From an uncultured Akkermansia sp. (GTDB taxonomy: Bacteria; Verrucomicrobiota; Verrucomicrobiia; Verrucomicrobiales; Akkermansiaceae): a DNA stretch of 64,000 nt. Location: assembly GCA_947626545.1 (NCBI GenBank), contig CANQSS010000003.1, positions 1-64,000 of the forward strand, in the 5' to 3' direction. Below, piece by piece: positions 24,844 through 33,242 of the stretch; the first letter of the stretch is position 1, and every line of letters starts with the position of its first letter. Below the pieces are notes generated by a model. It was not told the DNA's origin, made no database searches, and saw only the letters and a program-made list of their open reading frames with translations. Made by a program: the position numbers and the translations under genes.

Positions 24844-25809
24844 ATGAGGAAGATAAAGATGCTGATAGCGCTAATGGGAGCCACGGTTCTGGCGATGTGC
24901 AGTCAAAACGAAGGGCCGTTGCCAGCGGGGCAGGTGCGAGCGACGGATACCAAGGCAGACGCACTGATGGCGCAGGCGCAAAGGTTGGAAAAGGCAGGGA
25001 AACACTCAGCGGCGCGTAGCGTCCTTACCCAGATTGTGACAGATCATGACTTGGCTCCGTGCGCACCGCAGGCGCGGATGATGCTCGGAGAGATAGAGGA
25101 AAAGCTGGGCGACCCGCGTGAGGCTTTCCGGCAATACGGCAAGGTGGTGGAAGGATACCAGAGCAGCGAATTGTATGAGAAGGCGTTGAATCGCCAACTG
25201 GCTATCGGTACGGCAGCGGCAAGCGGCAAACTGAAGGGGAAGGTGCTTTGGCTGTGGGATGTTCCTATGGAAGAGGGAAAGGTGGTGGAGTGGCTACAAT
25301 CCGTGATTAAAAATGCGCCGTATGCCGATATGTCTGCCACAGCAGCATCTGTGCTGGGAAATTATCTGGTGAAGCGTGAGAAATACGATGAGGCTGCGGC
25401 GGTGTACAAGAAACTGGTAGAGGATTATCCGGACAGCCCGTACGCACCTGGAGCGCAGTTGATGGTGGCGAAGTTATGGGCATCTAGCCACACGCGTGGC
25501 GACAACAATTTGGTGAACTTGGATCGCGCCCGCGAAGCGTATGAAGAATTTACCCTGCTTTACCCAAACCATAAAGAGGTTGGCACGGCTCGCAGCGGAG
25601 TAAAGGAGATGCAACGACTCATGGTGGATCAGGAGTTGGAGGTGGGGCGCTATTATTTGGAACGTGCCCGCGAGTACGGTCCGGCCGTATTTTGCTTTGA
25701 GAGTGTGATACGTCAGGCAAGCGCGAATCCAGAGGCCGCGCAAAAGGCTAAGAAGCTCTTGGTGCAAGCACAGGCAGGTCTTAGATCATCCACCGCTCCC
25801 AAGTCGTGA
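24844..25809 (+). CDS. bamD: BamD-like outer-membrane assembly lipoprotein
   Basis: 321-aa lipoprotein with signal peptide KIKMLIALMGATVLAMC (lipobox Cys19) and tetratricopeptide repeats through its length (QAQRLEKAGKHSAARSVL, EKLGDPREAFRQYGKVVEGY, KREKYDEAAAVYKKLVEDYPDSPY). This fits BamD/YfiO of the beta-barrel assembly machine, although the family of TPR lipoproteins is broad. A TTG-initiated longer frame (24808) overlaps the promoter and is rejected. It is followed directly by lptE, so the operon serves outer-membrane biogenesis. Confidence 0.75.
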   Translation: MRKIKMLIALMGATVLAMCSQNEGPLPAGQVRATDTKADALMAQAQRLEKAGKHSAARSVLTQIVTDHDLAPCAPQARMMLGEIEEKLGDPREAFRQYGKVVEGYQSSELYEKALNRQLAIGTAAASGKLKGKVLWLWDVPMEEGKVVEWLQSVIKNAPYADMSATAASVLGNYLVKREKYDEAAAVYKKLVEDYPDSPYAPGAQLMVAKLWASSHTRGDNNLVNLDRAREAYEEFTLLYPNHKEVGTARSGVKEMQRLMVDQELEVGRYYLERAREYGPAVFCFESVIRQASANPEAAQKAKKLLVQAQAGLRSSTAPKS

Positions 25810-26324
25810 CTCGTTTTGTACCCAGATTCTTGATCTTGGTCGGCTGTGTGTTGCCATTGCTCAGCTGTGGCTACCATTTGGGGGGTGTCAGGAGTCGTGC
25901 GATGGCAAAGGTCGACACCGTCTGCGTTGACATGTTCACGAATAGCACATTTTACCCCAATGTGGCCGCACAGACTACCACCGCACTCACCGAGGCAATA
26001 CAGCGAGACGGAGCTTTTCGCCTAGCGTCTCCGTCGCAGTGCTCTGCAGTGCTGAGCGGAAACGTGTCCTCAGTGGTGAGCAGTGTGCTGCGCACCAATT
26101 CGCGTAATACGTATCTGAGTGCGGAGATCGGGCTCACGGTGCACGTGGATTACGTTGTCACTGAGGCTGCTACGGGGCGTATCATCACCAAGGGGGAAGT
26201 AACCGGCGAGGGTAGCTACTTTAACGATGACACAGGCAATGTGCAGACGGCGCGTGATAGTGCGCTGTCTTACGCTACGCGCTTGGCGGCTGACCAAATT
26301 GTGCAAAAACTCACAATTCCATGA
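25806..26324 (+). CDS. lptE: LPS-assembly lipoprotein LptE
   Basis: 172 aa. Lipoprotein signal with lipobox LLSC21 followed by GYHLGG, the family hallmark. It plugs the LptD barrel that inserts lipopolysaccharide in the outer membrane. GTG start overlaps the bamD stop (GTGA), and its own stop overlaps the rsmI start (ATGA). The body (TVCVDMFTNSTFYPNVAAQTT) has the LptE beta-alpha pattern. Confidence 0.87.
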   Translation: MTRFVPRFLILVGCVLPLLSCGYHLGGVRSRAMAKVDTVCVDMFTNSTFYPNVAAQTTTALTEAIQRDGAFRLASPSQCSAVLSGNVSSVVSSVLRTNSRNTYLSAEIGLTVHVDYVVTEAATGRIITKGEVTGEGSYFNDDTGNVQTARDSALSYATRLAADQIVQKLTIP

Positions 26325-27028
26325 TATCCTACCCAGTCAGCTTCGTGGGGGTACCAATAGGCAATCGGGAGGATATCACACGCCGTGCACTCGCCGTGCT
26401 GGAAGAGGTAGATTATGTGTGCTGTGAAGACACGCGCAATACTGGGCGTTTGCTGGCGTATTACGGTATTAGTAAACCCTTGATCAGCCTGCACGAGCAC
26501 AATGAGCGAGAACGTTGTGCCGCAGTGGCACAACGAGCAATGGCCGGGGAGAAGTTTGCGGTGGTGACCGATGCGGGGATGCCCGGGGTGAGTGACCCAG
26601 GGTATCGATTGGTGCGCGAGTTGCAGGAGCGCGGGGTGGAATATACTGTGTTGCCTGGGCCATGCGCGGTGGTGACAGCGTTAGTGGGATCCGGCATGCC
26701 AAGCGATGCCTTTTTTTTCGGGGGGTTTCTTCCGGTGAAGACAGGGAAGCGTCGCCGTGTGTTGGAGAAGGCGTTGAACGCAAACTGCACGAGCATCTTT
26801 TATGAGTCTCCTTTCCGCATAGCTGCCACACTTGCCGAACTTGCAGAATTGAGAGCAGATGCACGCGTGTGTGTGGCACGTGAGCTCACCAAAATGCATG
26901 AAACATACCATCGTGGCACAGCTATTGAATTGTCCGCCGACTTTTCCGCAAGAAAATACAAAGGGGAGATGGTGTTGCTCATTGGCGGAGAAAATGCGCC
27001 GCGCGATCACGAAACCACGGAGTCGTGA
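26321..27028 (+). CDS. rsmI: 16S rRNA (cytidine1402-2'-O)-methyltransferase
   Basis: Tetrapyrrole-methylase-fold RNA methyltransferase, 235 aa. It shows VGVPIGNREDITRRAL (7-22), CCEDTRNTGRLL, the SAM loop VTDAGMPGVSDPGYRLV, GFLPVKTGKRR and the C-terminal ARELTKMHE.Y.RG. The usual second Asn-Leu start VGTPIGNL is VGVPIGNR here. Last gene of the bamD-lptE-rsmI operon; it converges with tRNA-Leu. Confidence 0.94.
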   Translation: MISYPVSFVGVPIGNREDITRRALAVLEEVDYVCCEDTRNTGRLLAYYGISKPLISLHEHNERERCAAVAQRAMAGEKFAVVTDAGMPGVSDPGYRLVRELQERGVEYTVLPGPCAVVTALVGSGMPSDAFFFGGFLPVKTGKRRRVLEKALNANCTSIFYESPFRIAATLAELAELRADARVCVARELTKMHETYHRGTAIELSADFSARKYKGEMVLLIGGENAPRDHETTES

Positions 27029-27100
27029 ACCCGCCTTGGTTACTGCCCCAGAGTGGCATGTCCTCCCATTGCTCCATCAAGCGAGGCTGATATCACCCCA

Positions 27101-27182
27101 TACGCACGAGAGGACTCGAACCTCCACGAGCTAGCTCACCGGACCCTAAAACCGGCGCGTCTACCAATTCCGCCACGTGCGC
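27101..27182 (-). tRNA. tRNA-Leu (anticodon UAG)
   Basis: An 82-nt class II tRNA. The acceptor stem GCGCACG pairs with CGTGCGT (G-T at position 1-72). It has D-arm GTGGCGGAATTGGTAGACGC, anticodon arm CCGG-TTTTAGGGT-CCGG, a short variable arm and T-arm GGAGG-TTCGAGT-CCTCT. The 31-39 pair is a T-T mismatch. The 3' CCA is not encoded, consistent with the CCA-adding enzyme gene at 41-43 kb. Confidence 0.92.
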
Positions 27183-27248
27183 GTGTTGCTCAGCACGGCT
27201 GCATTGAAACATAATTCTGCGTGCGATGCAAGGCGGAAGTACGGAAGA

Positions 27249-27452
27249 CTGGTGCAGATGCGTAAAAAAGCGTTTGATATCTACAAGTTGCTTAGAATAA
27301 TGTTCAATTTTTATTTATTGATAATGTGTATGTTGAATAATTTTTGGTGGGCAATGTATGAGGAAAAGGAAAAAGACTCAACTTAATTCGCATCATGGGG
27401 ACATCGCTGTTATGATTTTTTGATCCACGTAAAACGAATATGTGTTTGCCTT
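27249..27452 (+). repeat. MITE-like element, degenerate copy
   Basis: Collinear blocks match the other copies: GTGCAGATGCGTAAAAAAGCG (left hairpin), TTTATTTATTGATAATGTG, CATCATGGGGACATCGCTGT, TATGATTTTTTGATCCACGTA and a right end GTGTTTGCCTT. Overall identity is clearly lower. It ends about 18 bp before the rnd -35 box, as in the intact copies. Confidence 0.5.
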
Positions 27453-27470
27453 GCATGGGAAAGCGTGAGC

Positions 27471-27499
27471 TTGCAAAAGAGCGGGTCCTATGGTAGCAT
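27471..27499 (+). promoter_or_regulatory. Promoter of rnd
   Basis: TTGCAA and TAGCAT are separated by 17 bp. The chosen ATG (27510) is 10 nt after the -10 box and rules out the longer frame from 27420. Confidence 0.6.
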
Positions 27500-27509
27500 C
27501 TGCGCGCGG

Positions 27510-28607
27510 ATGATTTCGGATGTTACCAACTTGAAGCGCTGGGTTAGGCGGGCTGAAAATCAGCCGCAGGGGCGTGCTGTGTTGGATTTGGAGGCGGATA
27601 GCATGTACCACTATCGCGAAGAACTTTGCTTAATTCAATACGCTGATGATCAGGGTGTAGAAATCATCGATCCGCTGGTCATTGAGGACATGGATCCCTT
27701 TTACAACTGGCTAAAAGGTGCTGAGGTATGGATGCACGGGGCAGACTATGATATGTGTCTGCTGAAGCAGACATTCGGAGGGTTGCCCGCCATGATATGG
27801 GATACGCAGATAGCGGCGCGATTGCTTGGACATGAGCAGTTTGGATTGGCGGCGCTCGTGGAGTATTTTTACGGCATCAAGCTAAGCAAAAAAAATCAGA
27901 GAGCCAATTGGAGTGTGCGCCCTATTTCACAGACGATGCAGGCCTATGCTCAGGGGGATGTGGCCTTTATACTGGATATGGCGGATCGTATGGTGGCACA
28001 GCTGAAGACCATGGGGCGTTACGAGTGGTTTTTGGAAAGCTGCGAAGCGAGTCTGGAAAAAGGGCGTTTGCGTCGCAAGGCAGAGCAAGAGGACTGGCGG
28101 ATTCGCGGCTGTGGACGCTTGAATCGTCGCGGTCTGGCCGCGCTGCGTACTCTCTGGCACTGGCGAGAGGTCGAAGCAATGCGCATTGATTGTCCCGTGT
28201 TCAAGGTATGTTCCAATCAAGAATTGCTGAATTGGAGTGCCCGGTTGCAAGATTTTCTCCGCGTTTTCCCGCCGCATGGTAAAGCTGACCGTATAGCCCG
28301 ATATCGCCGTGCAGTGCGAAGGTTTCAGCTGCTGGATGAAGAGGAATATCCGCCGTTGCCCAGTCGCGCCAAGTGGCAGCAGGTTCCACGGAACTATGAG
28401 AAGCATTTGGAAAGCTGGCTCGCACATCGCGATGCCTTAGCGAGCGAACTGCATCTGGACGCTGCACTTATTGCATCCCGCGCGCAGGTGGAGGCCATAG
28501 CTGCTGATGAAAAGAAAGGATTGTCGAGCCTGATGCACTGGCAGAGAGAGCTGCTCACTGATAGCACAGTGGCGAAGCGCGCCATTTCCCTCACATGCCT
28601 TCCCTGA
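27510..28607 (+). CDS. rnd: Ribonuclease D
   Basis: 3'-5' exoribonuclease for tRNA 3' maturation. The 365-aa protein has the DEDDy catalytic set: VLDLEAD (Asp26, Glu28), MHGADYDM (Asp near 76), and AYAQGDVAFILDM with Tyr/Asp of Exo III. An HRDC-like helical region follows (about 195-275). Starting at ATG 27510 (MISDVTNLK) matches the promoter and family length. It overlaps the MATE gene by 13 nt. A tRNA lies just upstream, but transcribed away from it. Confidence 0.9.
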   Translation: MISDVTNLKRWVRRAENQPQGRAVLDLEADSMYHYREELCLIQYADDQGVEIIDPLVIEDMDPFYNWLKGAEVWMHGADYDMCLLKQTFGGLPAMIWDTQIAARLLGHEQFGLAALVEYFYGIKLSKKNQRANWSVRPISQTMQAYAQGDVAFILDMADRMVAQLKTMGRYEWFLESCEASLEKGRLRRKAEQEDWRIRGCGRLNRRGLAALRTLWHWREVEAMRIDCPVFKVCSNQELLNWSARLQDFLRVFPPHGKADRIARYRRAVRRFQLLDEEEYPPLPSRAKWQQVPRNYEKHLESWLAHRDALASELHLDAALIASRAQVEAIAADEKKGLSSLMHWQRELLTDSTVAKRAISLTCLP

Positions 28608-29977
28608 GCGACAGAAGCAAGAAACTTGAGGGGAGGGAATTGAAGCGCATTCTCGTCCTCATGGGTCCGTTATACCTAGCGAATCTGATGAGTGTGGGGA
28701 TGGGAGTCATTGACACAATGGTGGCTGGCAGTGCAGGCACGAGGGATTTGGCTGCGGTTGCGCTGGGTACCTCGGTGACCGTGCCCGTCATGGTGTCCGT
28801 GGGAGCTGTTTTGAACATCATCAGTCCCATGATGGCGCGACTTTTGGGTGCCGGACATGAAAGACGGGCAGGTCTGCTACTCAACAGCGCCAAATTGCTT
28901 AGCCTGGCGCTTATGCTGGTGGAATTCGTGTTGCTCTATTTGGGAAGTTACGTGTTTCCGTACATCACCAATTCCCCGCAACTGGCGCAGGATGCTGCGC
29001 TCTACGTGTATTTCCTCGTAGGGGCGGTACCTGCTTCCTTGCTTATGAGGGTGGTGCAGGGGTGCTGGGAAGGCTACGCACAGACACGGCCGGCGATGGT
29101 GGTGTGTTTGCTGGGGCTGGTGTTGAATGTGCCGCTCAACTATGCCTGTGTGCTGGGATGGTGGGGATTCCCCGCATTGGGAGGCGCAGGGTGTGGGCTC
29201 GCTACAACGATCGTTCATTGGCTCATGTGCGCAGTGCTCCTGGGCATGCAAATAGCCTCGCGTCGGCACCGGTGGGCGGCGCTGCAGATGCTTGGATTTC
29301 GACGATTCGGAAAAATCGGAGTGATGCGACGCATTGTGCGCTTGGGGCTGCCGCTCGGGGTGGCCTCGCTGTGCGAGATGAGCTATTTTTGTGTGATTAC
29401 GCTGGTGATAGCGCCACTGGGCGAACTGATGGTAAGCGCACAACAGATTGCTACAAACATTTCCAGCGTGCTTTTCATGTTCCCACTGAGTTTAAGCATA
29501 GCCGTATCTATTCGTGGAGCCTATCTTGTGGGTGCCCGGAGCGAACGACGCTTCCGTGCGCTGGTGCGTGCGGCTATGCGTTTCATGTACGCCGCGACGG
29601 TCTTTCTGATGGTTGCGGTTATCTATTGGCGACACCCAATTATTTCGCTTTACACGGATGATCCCACCGTCACAGCCACAGCTGCTACATTGGTGACGTT
29701 GTGCGCTGTGTACCAATTTTCCGATGGTACACAAGCTCTCATGACGGGCTTGCTACGTGCCTGCCATGACACCGCAGTCATCACTTGGGCTAATATAGGT
29801 TGTTATTGGGCGTTGGGATTTCCCCTCTCCGTCATCCTCATCCGCACGGATTGGTTGCTGCCGGCTATGGGACCCGAGGGGGCATGGTGGAGCTTCATTA
29901 TCTCGCTCACGGCTATTGCTGTGATCTTTGCCTTGCGTTTCCGCGCAACGGCACGCAAAGTTTTTCTCCGTTCTTGA
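28595..29977 (+). CDS. MATE-family multidrug/metabolite exporter
   Basis: 460-aa inner-membrane antiporter with about 12 predicted helices and the two-fold MatE layout. N-terminal GVIDTMVAGSAGTRDLAAVALGTS near residue 31 and PLNYACVLGWWGFPALGGAGCGLAT near 174 are typical. It is probably Na+- or H+-driven; substrate unknown. The start overlaps the rnd end. The SRP RNA promoter lies inside its last codons and stop. Confidence 0.9.
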   Translation: MPSLSDRSKKLEGRELKRILVLMGPLYLANLMSVGMGVIDTMVAGSAGTRDLAAVALGTSVTVPVMVSVGAVLNIISPMMARLLGAGHERRAGLLLNSAKLLSLALMLVEFVLLYLGSYVFPYITNSPQLAQDAALYVYFLVGAVPASLLMRVVQGCWEGYAQTRPAMVVCLLGLVLNVPLNYACVLGWWGFPALGGAGCGLATTIVHWLMCAVLLGMQIASRRHRWAALQMLGFRRFGKIGVMRRIVRLGLPLGVASLCEMSYFCVITLVIAPLGELMVSAQQIATNISSVLFMFPLSLSIAVSIRGAYLVGARSERRFRALVRAAMRFMYAATVFLMVAVIYWRHPIISLYTDDPTVTATAATLVTLCAVYQFSDGTQALMTGLLRACHDTAVITWANIGCYWALGFPLSVILIRTDWLLPAMGPEGAWWSFIISLTAIAVIFALRFRATARKVFLRS

Positions 29978-30002
29978 CGCGCAGCCGTAGTTCGGGTACA
30001 AT
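29974..30002 (+). promoter_or_regulatory. Promoter of SRP RNA (ffs)
   Basis: TTGACG and TACAAT are separated by 17 bp, starting within the end of the MATE gene. Predicted RNA start is near 30009. Confidence 0.7.
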
Positions 30003-30008
30003 GTGTGT

Positions 30009-30111
30009 GCCGTCGGAGCCCCCGGAGGTGCAGCCGGAAAACCCCGCCAGGACCGAAAGGTAGCAACGGTATTCGTTCTGCGTTTGTCGGGTAGGCTTCG
30101 GCGGTTTTTTT
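30009..30111 (+). ncRNA. ffs: Small bacterial SRP RNA (4.5S type)
   Basis: About 97 nt plus a T-run. It carries the conserved Ffh-binding helix 8 (GCCAGGACCGAAAGGTAGCAACGG at 30046-30069) with a GAAA-type tetraloop instead of GGAA. The ends pair into one long hairpin: GCCGTCGGAGCC...CCGG with CGGG.AGGCTTCGGC. It ends with seven T (30105-30111) that serve as terminator. It is transcribed just upstream of rlmH, which begins 4 nt after the T-run. Confidence 0.9.
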
Positions 30112-30114
30112 GCT

Positions 30115-30555
30115 ATGCAGACGCTGATTCTAGTTGTCAATAAACCAGCGCTCGCCTACGCAAAGGCGGGTGTGGCGTTTTATGAGGAGCGGCTGCGACC
30201 ACTGGGGAAAGTGGAAGTGCGTTATTTAAGAGAAGGGGGTGCCAGTGATGTGGCGGAGGCGATGCTGCGCGCCAGTGAGGGCTGCCTGCGCATAGCAATG
30301 GACGAGCGTGGGCAAAATATGAGTACACGCCAGCTGGAGGCAAAATGGCGCGAGTGGCAGATGCGAGCGGTGAAACGCGTAGCGTTTCTCATCGGACCAG
30401 CAGATGGGCATACGGAGAAATTGCGTGCCAGCTGTGATTGGACTCTTTCCCTAGGACGGCACACCATGCAACATGAGTTGGCACTGGTAGCGTTGATGGA
30501 ACAAGTGTATCGCATTCACACGCTGCTTGCCGGTTCTCCTTATCACAGGGATTAG
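30115..30555 (+). CDS. rlmH: 23S rRNA (pseudouridine1915-N3)-methyltransferase
   Basis: SPOUT-fold methyltransferase of 146 aa acting on helix 69 of 23S rRNA. SAM-knot motifs are FLIGPADGH (near 91) and the C-terminal LSLGRHTMQHELALVALMEQVYRIHTLLAGSPYHR, matching the family end (...QLYRA..I..G.PYHR). It starts 4 nt after the SRP RNA terminator T-run, so its transcript may be read-through from ffs. It converges with the acyl-CoA synthetase. Confidence 0.94.
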   Translation: MQTLILVVNKPALAYAKAGVAFYEERLRPLGKVEVRYLREGGASDVAEAMLRASEGCLRIAMDERGQNMSTRQLEAKWREWQMRAVKRVAFLIGPADGHTEKLRASCDWTLSLGRHTMQHELALVALMEQVYRIHTLLAGSPYHRD

Positions 30556-30569
30556 GAGCTCCCATTTTT

Positions 30570-32231
30570 TCAACTGTCTTTTTTGCGGATTTCTACGCGT
30601 CGGATTTTGCCGCTGATTGTCTTGGGCAGTTCATCGACGAACTCGATGATACGTGGGTATTTGTAGGGAGCAGTTTCACGCTTCACATGTTCTTGCAGGT
30701 CTCGGATCAATTCTTCGCCAGCCTTGCCTTTCCACTCTTGACCGAGCACCACCGTGGCTTTTACCACCATGCCGCGTATCTCATCCGGTACGCCTGTGAT
30801 GGCGCATTCCACCACGGCAGGGTGAGTCATCAACGCGCTTTCTACTTCGAAGGGACCTATTCGGTAACCGCTTGACTTGATAATGTCATCCATGCGACCA
30901 ACAAACCAGTAATAACCATCCTTATCGCGCCAAGCCATGTCGCCAGTGTGGTAGATGCCATCGTGCCAGGTACGGTGAGTGAGCTCAGGGTCCCGATAGT
31001 ATTCTTTGAAAAGACCTATGGGCTTTTTATCGCCCACGCGAACCACAATTTCACCTTTTTCGCCGTCTTCGCAACTTGTACCATCCGGGCGCTGCAGGTC
31101 AATGTCGTACTGCGCGTTGGGAACGCCCATGGAACCGGGCTTGGGGGCCATCCATGGGAAGGTCCCCAGCGTCATGGTAGTTTCGGTTTGTCCGAATCCC
31201 TCCATCATGCTGATACCTGTTCTCTCCTTAAACTTTTCAAAGACGGCGGGATTGAGGGCTTCTCCTGCCGTGGTGCAGTATTCGAGACTGGACAAGTCAT
31301 ACTTCGACAAGTCCTCACGGATCATGAAGCGGTAGATGGTGGGAGGCGCGCAGAAACTTGTCACCCTGTATTTTTCGATTTGGCGGAGCAAGGCATCGGC
31401 GTTGAATTTCTCGTGGTCAAATACAAACACGGCTGCTCCTGCAAACCACTGACCGTAAAACTTGCCCCACACAGCCTTGCCCCAGCCAGTATCAGCCACG
31501 GTGAGGTGCAAAGATCGCTCATGTAGATTATGCCAGAACACGCCGGTGGTGAGGTGTCCCAGAGCATACAGGTAGTCGTGAGCTACCATATTGGGTTCAC
31601 CGCTTGTGCCACTAGTGAAGTACATGAGCATGGTATCCTCGTTGGAGTTTACGCATGCAGGTTTACGGAAGGGCGAAGCCTTGCGCCACTCGGACCGCCA
31701 GTTATGGAAGCCCTCCGGGGCAGGATCATCATGGTCAGTGACGGCGATGTAATGCTGTACGGTGGGGCTTTCAGCAGCGGCTGCTCGTATCTGGTTCACT
31801 ACATAAGGCTCATCCACACAGACAATGGCTTTTACGGAGGCCCGTGTGTTGCGGTAAACGATATCGTGCTTGGTGAGCATGTGGGTGGCAGGGATCACCA
31901 CGGCTCCGATTTTGTGTAGAGCAAGCATCACGATCCACCACTCGTAACGGCGTTTCAGAATGAGCATCACCGGGTCATTTTTGCCAATGCCCAGTGACAT
32001 TAGGTAGCTTGCGGCTTGGTCAGTCTGCTCCTTCAATTCGCTGAATGTGGCGCGGGTTTCCTGCCCTTGATCATTCGTCCAAAGGAGAGCCAGCTTATCT
32101 GGAGCCTCCTCAGCCCAGGCATCCATGACGTCGTAGGCGAAGTTGAAGTTTTTCGGGATCATGAACTCGAGGTTCTGATTGTAATCCTCGATGGACACGA
32201 AATGAGTTTGCTTTAGGAAACGTTCGATCAT
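30570..32231 (-). CDS. AMP-dependent acyl-CoA synthetase (acetate/medium-chain type)
   Basis: 553-aa ANL-superfamily enzyme activating a carboxylic acid to acyl-CoA via an acyl-AMP. P-loop-like motif YFTSGTSGEPN (near 186), adenylation motif GFGQTETT (near 325), and YHTGDMAWRDKDGYYWFVGRMDDIIKSSGYRIGP (near 410-445) with the C-terminal lysine in SGKIRRVEIR. It resembles the acetyl/propionyl/butyryl (AcsM-like) group. ATG 32231 (MIERFLKQ) is preferred to 32246. It lies 18 bp downstream of its probable HTH-cupin regulator. Confidence 0.9.
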   Translation of the reverse strand: MIERFLKQTHFVSIEDYNQNLEFMIPKNFNFAYDVMDAWAEEAPDKLALLWTNDQGQETRATFSELKEQTDQAASYLMSLGIGKNDPVMLILKRRYEWWIVMLALHKIGAVVIPATHMLTKHDIVYRNTRASVKAIVCVDEPYVVNQIRAAAAESPTVQHYIAVTDHDDPAPEGFHNWRSEWRKASPFRKPACVNSNEDTMLMYFTSGTSGEPNMVAHDYLYALGHLTTGVFWHNLHERSLHLTVADTGWGKAVWGKFYGQWFAGAAVFVFDHEKFNADALLRQIEKYRVTSFCAPPTIYRFMIREDLSKYDLSSLEYCTTAGEALNPAVFEKFKERTGISMMEGFGQTETTMTLGTFPWMAPKPGSMGVPNAQYDIDLQRPDGTSCEDGEKGEIVVRVGDKKPIGLFKEYYRDPELTHRTWHDGIYHTGDMAWRDKDGYYWFVGRMDDIIKSSGYRIGPFEVESALMTHPAVVECAITGVPDEIRGMVVKATVVLGQEWKGKAGEELIRDLQEHVKRETAPYKYPRIIEFVDELPKTISGKIRRVEIRKKDS

Positions 32232-32249
32232 GGTGAAAAGCATCAAGAA

Positions 32250-32807
32250 TTATCCGACGCTGAAAGTATGGATTTTCATTGCCTGATTGCCTATGGCGAG
32301 TGCACCGTTAGGCATAGAAGAGTCAAAATAAATTCTGTCGCCCTCGTTAGGTATGGTTGACTTGCTGCCCATATAGACCACCCACCCTCCCTCGAGCGCG
32401 TAATTCAAATCCTGACCCGCGTGCGAACTTCTGTGTGTGGTGCGGGCGGAGGATTTGATCCCCGCTGCAGAGCGGAATACTTCAGTCTTGAGCTTGCGAA
32501 AACCGTTCACAAGATTACGATGGTCGTGGACTTTTGAACGCTCCATAAACACACCTTGCCTCTTGCGTACCACGAAAGAGAACTTCAGGTGCGGTTGCTC
32601 GGCAAACATGAGCTTTTCGGCTGACAAGCCGTACCTGCAGGCAATTTTCATGAGGTTGGAGATAGTGATACCCAATTCTCTTCTTCCGATGAGTTCATAC
32701 TTTCCCACGTCAATACCGATGATCCTGGCAACCTTGCTCATCGGGAAACCAAGCGCATCACGCAAACCGTGTAAGCGTTCGCTCAGCTGATTGAGTCGTT
32801 CGTCCAT
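32250..32807 (-). CDS. HTH (XRE) regulator with C-terminal cupin domain
   Basis: 185 aa. N-terminal XRE-type helix-turn-helix (about 10-65; LRDALGFPMSKVARIIGIDVGKYELIGRRELGITISNLMKI) and a C-terminal cupin (about 115-180; HAGQDLNYALEGGWVVYMG...LNEGDRIYFDSS-like pattern). Such regulators often precede an acyl-CoA synthetase and control it, as here. ATG 32807 (MDERLNQL) is preferred; ATG 32828 would add seven residues. Confidence 0.82.
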   Translation of the reverse strand: MDERLNQLSERLHGLRDALGFPMSKVARIIGIDVGKYELIGRRELGITISNLMKIACRYGLSAEKLMFAEQPHLKFSFVVRKRQGVFMERSKVHDHRNLVNGFRKLKTEVFRSAAGIKSSARTTHRSSHAGQDLNYALEGGWVVYMGSKSTIPNEGDRIYFDSSMPNGALAIGNQAMKIHTFSVG

Positions 32808-32895
32808 ATTTCTACGGGGCGTGTTCAATGGATGCTCTTGGATGTGACCTACTCCGAAGAAAGAAACAGTCTAAACAAACATCCTCCCTCCCGAG

Positions 32896-32923
32896 ATCAT
32901 ACTCCTTTAATTTCTTTACTCAA
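32896..32923 (-). promoter_or_regulatory. Promoter of HTH-cupin / acyl-CoA synthetase operon
   Basis: On the minus strand TTGAGT and TATGAT are separated by 16 bp. The leader to ATG 32807 is about 80 nt. Confidence 0.55.
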
Positions 32924-32942
32924 GCAGAAAATGTGCAGCCCC

Positions 32943-33169
32943 AGGGCAACCACATTAGAAAATGCAGTTGCCAATTTACATTGTATAATTTATTGATAAC
33001 GTGCGTGTCAAGCAGATTTTTTTTGAATCGTTAACGTATGCAAAGATTCCTTTAGCCCCATCATCATGATGGCCGATCGTTGTGATGATTTTTGATACGT
33101 ATAAACGGGGATAGCAGTCAATAAGAGCATTTTCTCTGTTGATGACCTTCTCTCAAGTGCGTTTGTCCT
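32943..33169 (+). repeat. MITE-like element, 227-bp copy with flanking repeats
   Basis: It starts AGGGCAACCACATTAG and ends AAGTGCGTTTGTCCT, collinear with the 240-bp copy. It is flanked by the 9-bp direct repeat TGTGCAGCC (32932-32940 and 33171-33179), separated from the element by CC on the left and G on the right. This looks like a target-site duplication. It ends 44 bp before the dnaX -35 box. Confidence 0.78.
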
Positions 33170-33213
33170 GTGTGCAGCCTAAGAGTTGCGCGTTTCGTGC
33201 GAGAAAATTGCGC

Positions 33214-33242
33214 TTGCTTTTTCGGGTGGGGAGGTGTAGGCT
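33214..33242 (+). promoter_or_regulatory. Promoter of dnaX
   Basis: TTGCTT and TAGGCT are separated by 17 bp. The GTG start codon (33249) is 6 nt after the -10 box. Confidence 0.5.

Larger units (their letters stand above)
27183..27509. other. Intergenic region tRNA-Leu / rnd
   Basis: No gene is seen. It contains a degenerate MITE-like element (about 27249-27452) and the rnd promoter. A short open frame (27177-27386) overlaps the tRNA and the element and is not credible. Confidence 0.6.

Noticed and set aside
27177..27386. Small plus-strand ORF of 69 codons between tRNA-Leu and rnd
   Set aside because: It overlaps the tRNA and a degenerate repeat element, with no start signal.
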